A stretch of DNA of 10,296 bases from Chrysochromulina tobinii (taxonomy: Eukaryota > Haptophyta > Prymnesiales > Chrysochromulinaceae), in assembly GCA_001275005.1 (NCBI GenBank), contig JWZX01000650.1, forward strand, positions 1 through 10,296, in the 5' to 3' direction. The stretch's first letter is position 1; each line of letters opens with the position of its first letter. The notes beneath the pieces are model-generated. The model was not told the DNA's origin. It did no database searches and was given only the letters and a program-made list of their open reading frames with translations. Positions 7,031 to 10,296 of this stretch are shown piece after piece. Position numbers and translations under genes: made by a program.

Positions 7031-10000
7031 TTAGGCAAGTGGCACATCCCGTGTCGAGAGTGCCTCTCGCGTCTTGAAGTGGGCGTCGGCGAGCTTGTAG
7101 AGGATGGCCGAGAGTCCGCCCGCCAGGCCCTTGCCTATGGACACGTTGGCGCCCGCCTGGAGGTACTCGTATTCGTCCTTGGACTCATCGTTCGCCGAGC
7201 AGATGGCGATCGTACCAAAAAAGCCGCGCGTGCGCAACTCGCGACATATCTCGGTGCCTTGTATCACACCCTCGGTGGCGCACTCATGGTACTGGTCAAT
7301 GTTCTGGTCCAGGAGGACGATCATGCGCTCCTCGCCGTGTGCCGCGGACAGCTCCATCACGCGCGCGAGGCACGTTTTCGCCTCCTCGTACGTCTCGCCC
7401 AGGATGAGCGACGCCTCCAAGTTGGCCTTCGCCGCCCTCAGGACGGCGTCCGCGTAGATCCGAGGCATGTCGTCGTCGTCCAGCCACACGAAGACCAATC
7501 CCGCGGGCAGCACGCGCATCTCGGCAGCGGACGCATCCTGCTCGACGAGCACCACGTCGAGCGTGATCGAGAAGGCCACCTCGTGCGCGCCGATAGCTAG
7601 GCTTGTGCGCGCGGGCGGGTTGAAGGCTTGCGCGTCGCGCAGGATGGCGCCTAGACCGAGGTATGTCGAGTCCACAGTGCCCACAGCCATCTTACTGAGC
7701 TCGCGCGAGGGCTTGCACAGCTCCGAACTGTCCCCTCTGGTTCTTACCCTCTGATCATTGGACGGAGCGCTGCCCTCGCCAGCACGGATGGCGAGCAAAT
7801 CCGCATTGCCCTTGGCCTGCGTGAAGGCGAAGAGCTTTGCGTGGTTGACTCCCGGGGCGTTGCGGATGGCGACCGTGAGGTAGGAAGGGCTGCCATCGCT
7901 CAGCACGGCGCCCACATGCACAGTTCCACCCTGCTCGCCGTGCACTAGCGCGTTCTGTGACGCGTTGAACAGGATGCTTGTGAGGAGCGCCTTGTCGGCC
8001 CGCATGCTACGCGTGTCGGCGGCGTCGATCACAACACGCAACGCAGCGCTCAGCCCGAGGTGCTCGAAGATCTGCTCCAGGGTGAACTCCTCACGCACTG
8101 GATGGTATTCGCCGCTGATGATCGACGTCTGCAGCAGCACAGTATTGCACATGTGGAAACCTGCGACGGACTCGGCGAGGGTGCGGCGCAGCCGCTCGAG
8201 CAGCACGCTGCGTTTCGAGTCGTCGGCCTCGCTCAGCGTGAACGACGTCAGCTGCTTCAGAGCAAGCTCGCACATGAGGGAGGTGTTGCTCATCACTCTC
8301 TTCGAGGTATGGTTGATCACGCGGTTGCCCTTGCTCTCGGCCTCGGCCTGTGTTAACGCGTGCGCCTTGACCGATGCCGCAAGATTGGCCTTCTCCTCGT
8401 CACATTCAGCGTGGGTCTCGGCGTGCGCCTTGACCGATGCGACGAGCTTCGCCTTCTCCTCGTCACATTCCGCGTACGTCTCGGCCTGCATCTTGACACC
8501 TGCCATGGAGTCGGCAAAGGTGCGCCGCAGCCCATCGAGCAGAACGCTGCGTGTCGAGTCGTCGGCCTCGCTCAGCGTGAACGACGTGAGCTGCTTCAGA
8601 GCAAGCTCGCACATGAGGGAGTTGTTGCTCATCACTCTCGGAAAGGTTTGGTTGACCGCGCGGCTGCCCTTGCTCTCGGCCTCGGCCTGTGCTAGCGCGT
8701 GCGCCTTGACCGATGCCGCGAGCTTCGCCTTCTCCTCGTCACATTCCACCTGCGTCTCGGCGTGCGCCTTGACCGATGCCGCGAGCTTCGCCTTCTCCTC
8801 GTCACATGTGACCTGCGTCTCGGCGTGCGCCTTGACCGATGCGACGAGCTTCCTCGTCTCCTCGTGACATGTGACCTGCGTCTCGGCGTGCGCCCTGAAG
8901 GAAGCCGCGAACTTCGCTTTCTCCTCGTCACATTCCGCGTGCGTCTCGGCGTGCGCCTTGACCGATGCCGCGAGCTTCCTCGTCTCCTCGTCACATTCCG
9001 CGTGGGTCTCGGCGTGCGCCTTGACCGATGCCGCGAGCTTCGCCTTCTCCTCGTCACATTCCACGTGGGTCTCGGCGTGCGCCTTGACCGATGCGACGAG
9101 TTTCGCCTTCTCCTCGTCACATTCCGCGTGCGTCTCGGCATGCGCCTTGACCGATGCGACGAGCTTCCTCGTCTCCTCGTCACATGTGACCTGCGTCTCG
9201 GCGTGCGCCTTGACCGATGCCGCGAGCTTGGCCTTCTCCTCGTCACATTCCGCGTGCGTCTCGGCGTGCGCCTTGACCGATGCGACGAGCTTCCTCGTCT
9301 CCTCGTGACATGTGACCTGCGTCTCGGCGTGCGCCCTGAAGGAAGCCGCGAACTTCGCCTTCTCCTCGTCACATTCCGCGTGGGTCTCGGCGTGCGCCTT
9401 GACCGATGCCGCGAGCTTCGCCTTCTCCTCGTCACATTCCACGTGGGTCTCGGCGTGCGCCTTGACCGATGCGACGAGCTTCGCCTTCTCCTCGTGACAT
9501 GTGACCTGCGTCTCAGCGTGCGCCCTGAAGGAAGCCGCGAACTTCGCCTTCTCCTCGTCACATTCCGCGTGGGTCTCGGCGTGCGCCTTGACCGATGCCG
9601 CGAGCTTCCTCGTCTCCTCGTCACATTCCGCGTGCGTCTCGGCGTGCGCCTTGACCGATGCCGCGAGCTTCGCCTTCTCCTCATCACATTCCGCGTGGGT
9701 CTCGGCGTGCGCCTTGACTGATGCGACGAGCTTGGCCTTCTCCTCGTCACATTCCGCGTGGGTCTCGGCATGCGCCTTGACCGATGCCGCGAGCTTCGCC
9801 TTCTCCTCGTCACACGTGACCTGCATCTCGGCGTGCGCCTTGACCGATGCGACGAGCTTCCTCGTCTCCTCGTGACATGTGACCTGCGCCTCAGCGTGCG
9901 CCTTGTAGGAAGCCGCAAACTTCGCCTTCTCCTCGTCACATTCCGCGTGCGTCTCGGCGTGCGCCTTGACCGATGCCGCGAGCTTCCTCGTCCCCTCGTC

Positions 10001-10294
10001 ACATTCTGCGTGCGTCTCGGCGTGCGCCTTGACCGAAGCGACGAGCTTCCTCGTCTCCTCGTGACATGTGACCTGCGTCTCGGCGTGCGCCTTGACCGAT
10101 GCCGCGAGCTTCGCCTTCTCCTCGTCACATTCCACGTGGGTCTCGGCGTGCGCCTTGACCGATGCGACGAGCTTCGCCTTCTCCTCGTGACATGTGACCT
10201 GCGTCTCAGCGTGCGCCCTGAAGGAAGCCGCGAACTTCGCCTTCTCCTCGTCACATTCCGCGTGGGTCTCGGCGTGCGCCTTGACCGATGCCGC
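7031..10294 (-). CDS. Hybrid histidine kinase with long 21-residue repeat region, 5' end outside window
   Basis: An uninterrupted 1087-residue frame open to the right edge; no ATG lies in the repeat part, so the start is upstream. Numbering is from the edge. Residues 1-536: a partial and 25 full 21-residue helical repeats. Residues 537-602: a dimerisation/phosphoacceptor-like segment with Gln549. Residues 608-649: two more repeats. Residues 650-715: a second such segment with His662 in NHTSKRVMSN, the best phosphoacceptor candidate. About 763-918: HATPase, with N-box Asn777 and Asn781, a degenerate G1 (NAPGVNH) lacking the usual Asp, and G2 STYLGLG. About 933-1070: receiver, with acidic Asp939-942, acceptor Asp996 (VLLDQNID), Ser1033 and Lys1055. 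It should pass phosphate from His to its own Asp. No membrane segment is in view; the repeat looks like a cytosolic rod. Kinase activity is less certain than receiver activity. Confidence 0.82.
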   Translation of the reverse strand, partial: AASVKAHAETHAECDEEKAKFAASFRAHAETQVTCHEEKAKLVASVKAHAETHVECDEEKAKLAASVKAHAETQVTCHEETRKLVASVKAHAETHAECDEGTRKLAASVKAHAETHAECDEEKAKFAASYKAHAEAQVTCHEETRKLVASVKAHAEMQVTCDEEKAKLAASVKAHAETHAECDEEKAKLVASVKAHAETHAECDEEKAKLAASVKAHAETHAECDEETRKLAASVKAHAETHAECDEEKAKFAASFRAHAETQVTCHEEKAKLVASVKAHAETHVECDEEKAKLAASVKAHAETHAECDEEKAKFAASFRAHAETQVTCHEETRKLVASVKAHAETHAECDEEKAKLAASVKAHAETQVTCDEETRKLVASVKAHAETHAECDEEKAKLVASVKAHAETHVECDEEKAKLAASVKAHAETHAECDEETRKLAASVKAHAETHAECDEEKAKFAASFRAHAETQVTCHEETRKLVASVKAHAETQVTCDEEKAKLAASVKAHAETQVECDEEKAKLAASVKAHALAQAEAESKGSRAVNQTFPRVMSNNSLMCELALKQLTSFTLSEADDSTRSVLLDGLRRTFADSMAGVKMQAETYAECDEEKAKLVASVKAHAETHAECDEEKANLAASVKAHALTQAEAESKGNRVINHTSKRVMSNTSLMCELALKQLTSFTLSEADDSKRSVLLERLRRTLAESVAGFHMCNTVLLQTSIISGEYHPVREEFTLEQIFEHLGLSAALRVVIDAADTRSMRADKALLTSILFNASQNALVHGEQGGTVHVGAVLSDGSPSYLTVAIRNAPGVNHAKLFAFTQAKGNADLLAIRAGEGSAPSNDQRVRTRGDSSELCKPSRELSKMAVGTVDSTYLGLGAILRDAQAFNPPARTSLAIGAHEVAFSITLDVVLVEQDASAAEMRVLPAGLVFVWLDDDDMPRIYADAVLRAAKANLEASLILGETYEEAKTCLARVMELSAAHGEERMIVLLDQNIDQYHECATEGVIQGTEICRELRTRGFFGTIAICSANDESKDEYEYLQAGANVSIGKGLAGGLSAILYKLADAHFKTREALSTRDVPLA
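8150..8686 (-). repeat. Tandem duplication (339-bp period) of the phosphoacceptor-like segment
   Basis: Coding segments 8686-8489 and 8347-8150 are 66 codons each, collinear without gaps, and nearly identical from AEAESKG to the Met of AGVKM/AGFHM. Two 63-bp repeat units (8473-8348) and a short remnant lie between them, so the duplicated unit was one segment plus repeats. The copies share MCELALKQLTSFTLSEADDS exactly but differ at the likely phosphoacceptor (Gln in the N-terminal copy, His in the other). Confidence 0.93.
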
Positions 10295-10296
10295 GA
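8687..10296 (-). repeat. 63-bp tandem repeat array coding 21-residue units
   Basis: Twenty-five full units and one partial run head to tail without indels and continue past the window edge. The consensus core is ECDEEKAKLAASVKAHAET, with two further positions at the junction (His or Gln, then Ala or Val). Each unit is three heptads, strongly helical. Variation is limited to blocks: EEKAK or EETRK, LAAS, LVAS or FAAS, VK, FR or YK, and H-AE or Q-VT at the junction. Cys occurs once in every unit. The low divergence implies recent expansion or homogenisation. Confidence 0.95.

Noticed and set aside
6974-7600. Plus-strand 208-codon open frame
   Set aside because: Nearly all of it is antisense to the receiver domain of the kinase, which is clearly coding. 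Only the first part outside the kinase is kept, as a low-interest observation.
7965-9875. Long plus-strand open frames (for example 7965-8867, 8699-9721, 9501-9875)
   Set aside because: They are antisense shadows of the same repeat array, made of low-complexity repeats with no domain and no clear start.
8692-10254. A 520-codon open frame on the minus strand in another phase, very rich in Arg, Ser and Thr
   Set aside because: It is a shadow of the 63-bp repeat, which lacks stops in several frames. The chosen frame runs on into recognisable ATPase and receiver domains; this one does not.
8687-10296. Regular direct repeats that could suggest a CRISPR array
   Set aside because: There are no unique spacers: the 63-bp units are contiguous, all in one reading frame, and code for a helical protein.

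Overview
The window looks like nuclear DNA of a unicellular eukaryote. Three GT-AG introns can be placed because they restore reading frames. Genes are monocistronic and lie on both strands, intergenic DNA is long, and coding third positions are rich in G/C. The mix of genes (a hybrid histidine kinase with a divergent algal-style ATPase and receiver, a secreted GH25 lysozyme, an EF-hand protein) fits a GC-rich microalga or mixotrophic protist. A haptophyte is my best guess, but this is inference; no rRNA or other marker is present.

Layout. 1-594: an open frame of doubtful coding status with a perfect 11-bp hairpin. 595-986: no gene seen. 987-2345 (-): a membrane-anchored protein with a probable five-bladed beta-propeller of GH43/sialidase type, rebuilt across a 78-nt intron; part of its membrane anchor is encoded by a hexanucleotide microsatellite. 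2346-2643: divergent intergenic region with two TATA-like sites. 2644-3630 (+): an intronless EF-hand protein resembling swiprosin/EFHD. 3631-4161: convergent intergenic DNA with short repeats. 4162-4578 (-): an unrecognised, charged small protein. 4711-6231 (+): a secreted lysozyme with two peptidoglycan-binding domains and a GH25 domain in three exons; both introns contain tandem repeats. 6232-7030: mostly featureless DNA. 7031-10294 (-), running off the right edge: a very large hybrid histidine kinase whose N-terminal part is at least 25 copies of a 21-residue helical repeat, followed by two copies of a dimerisation/phosphoacceptor-like segment, one ATPase domain and one receiver.

The genes do not form an operon. 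The lysozyme (bacterial wall digestion), the propeller protein (possible carbohydrate processing) and the kinase (signal sensing) would suit a phagotrophic alga, but nothing in the sequence ties them to one pathway.

The most unusual item is the kinase. It has an almost homogeneous 63-nt repeat array with one invariant Cys per unit and linked Cys/His variants at unit junctions. It also has a duplicated phosphoacceptor segment in which one copy has His and the other Gln at the likely active position. Second is lysozyme intron 1, where the exon-intron junction has been tandemly copied into the intron.
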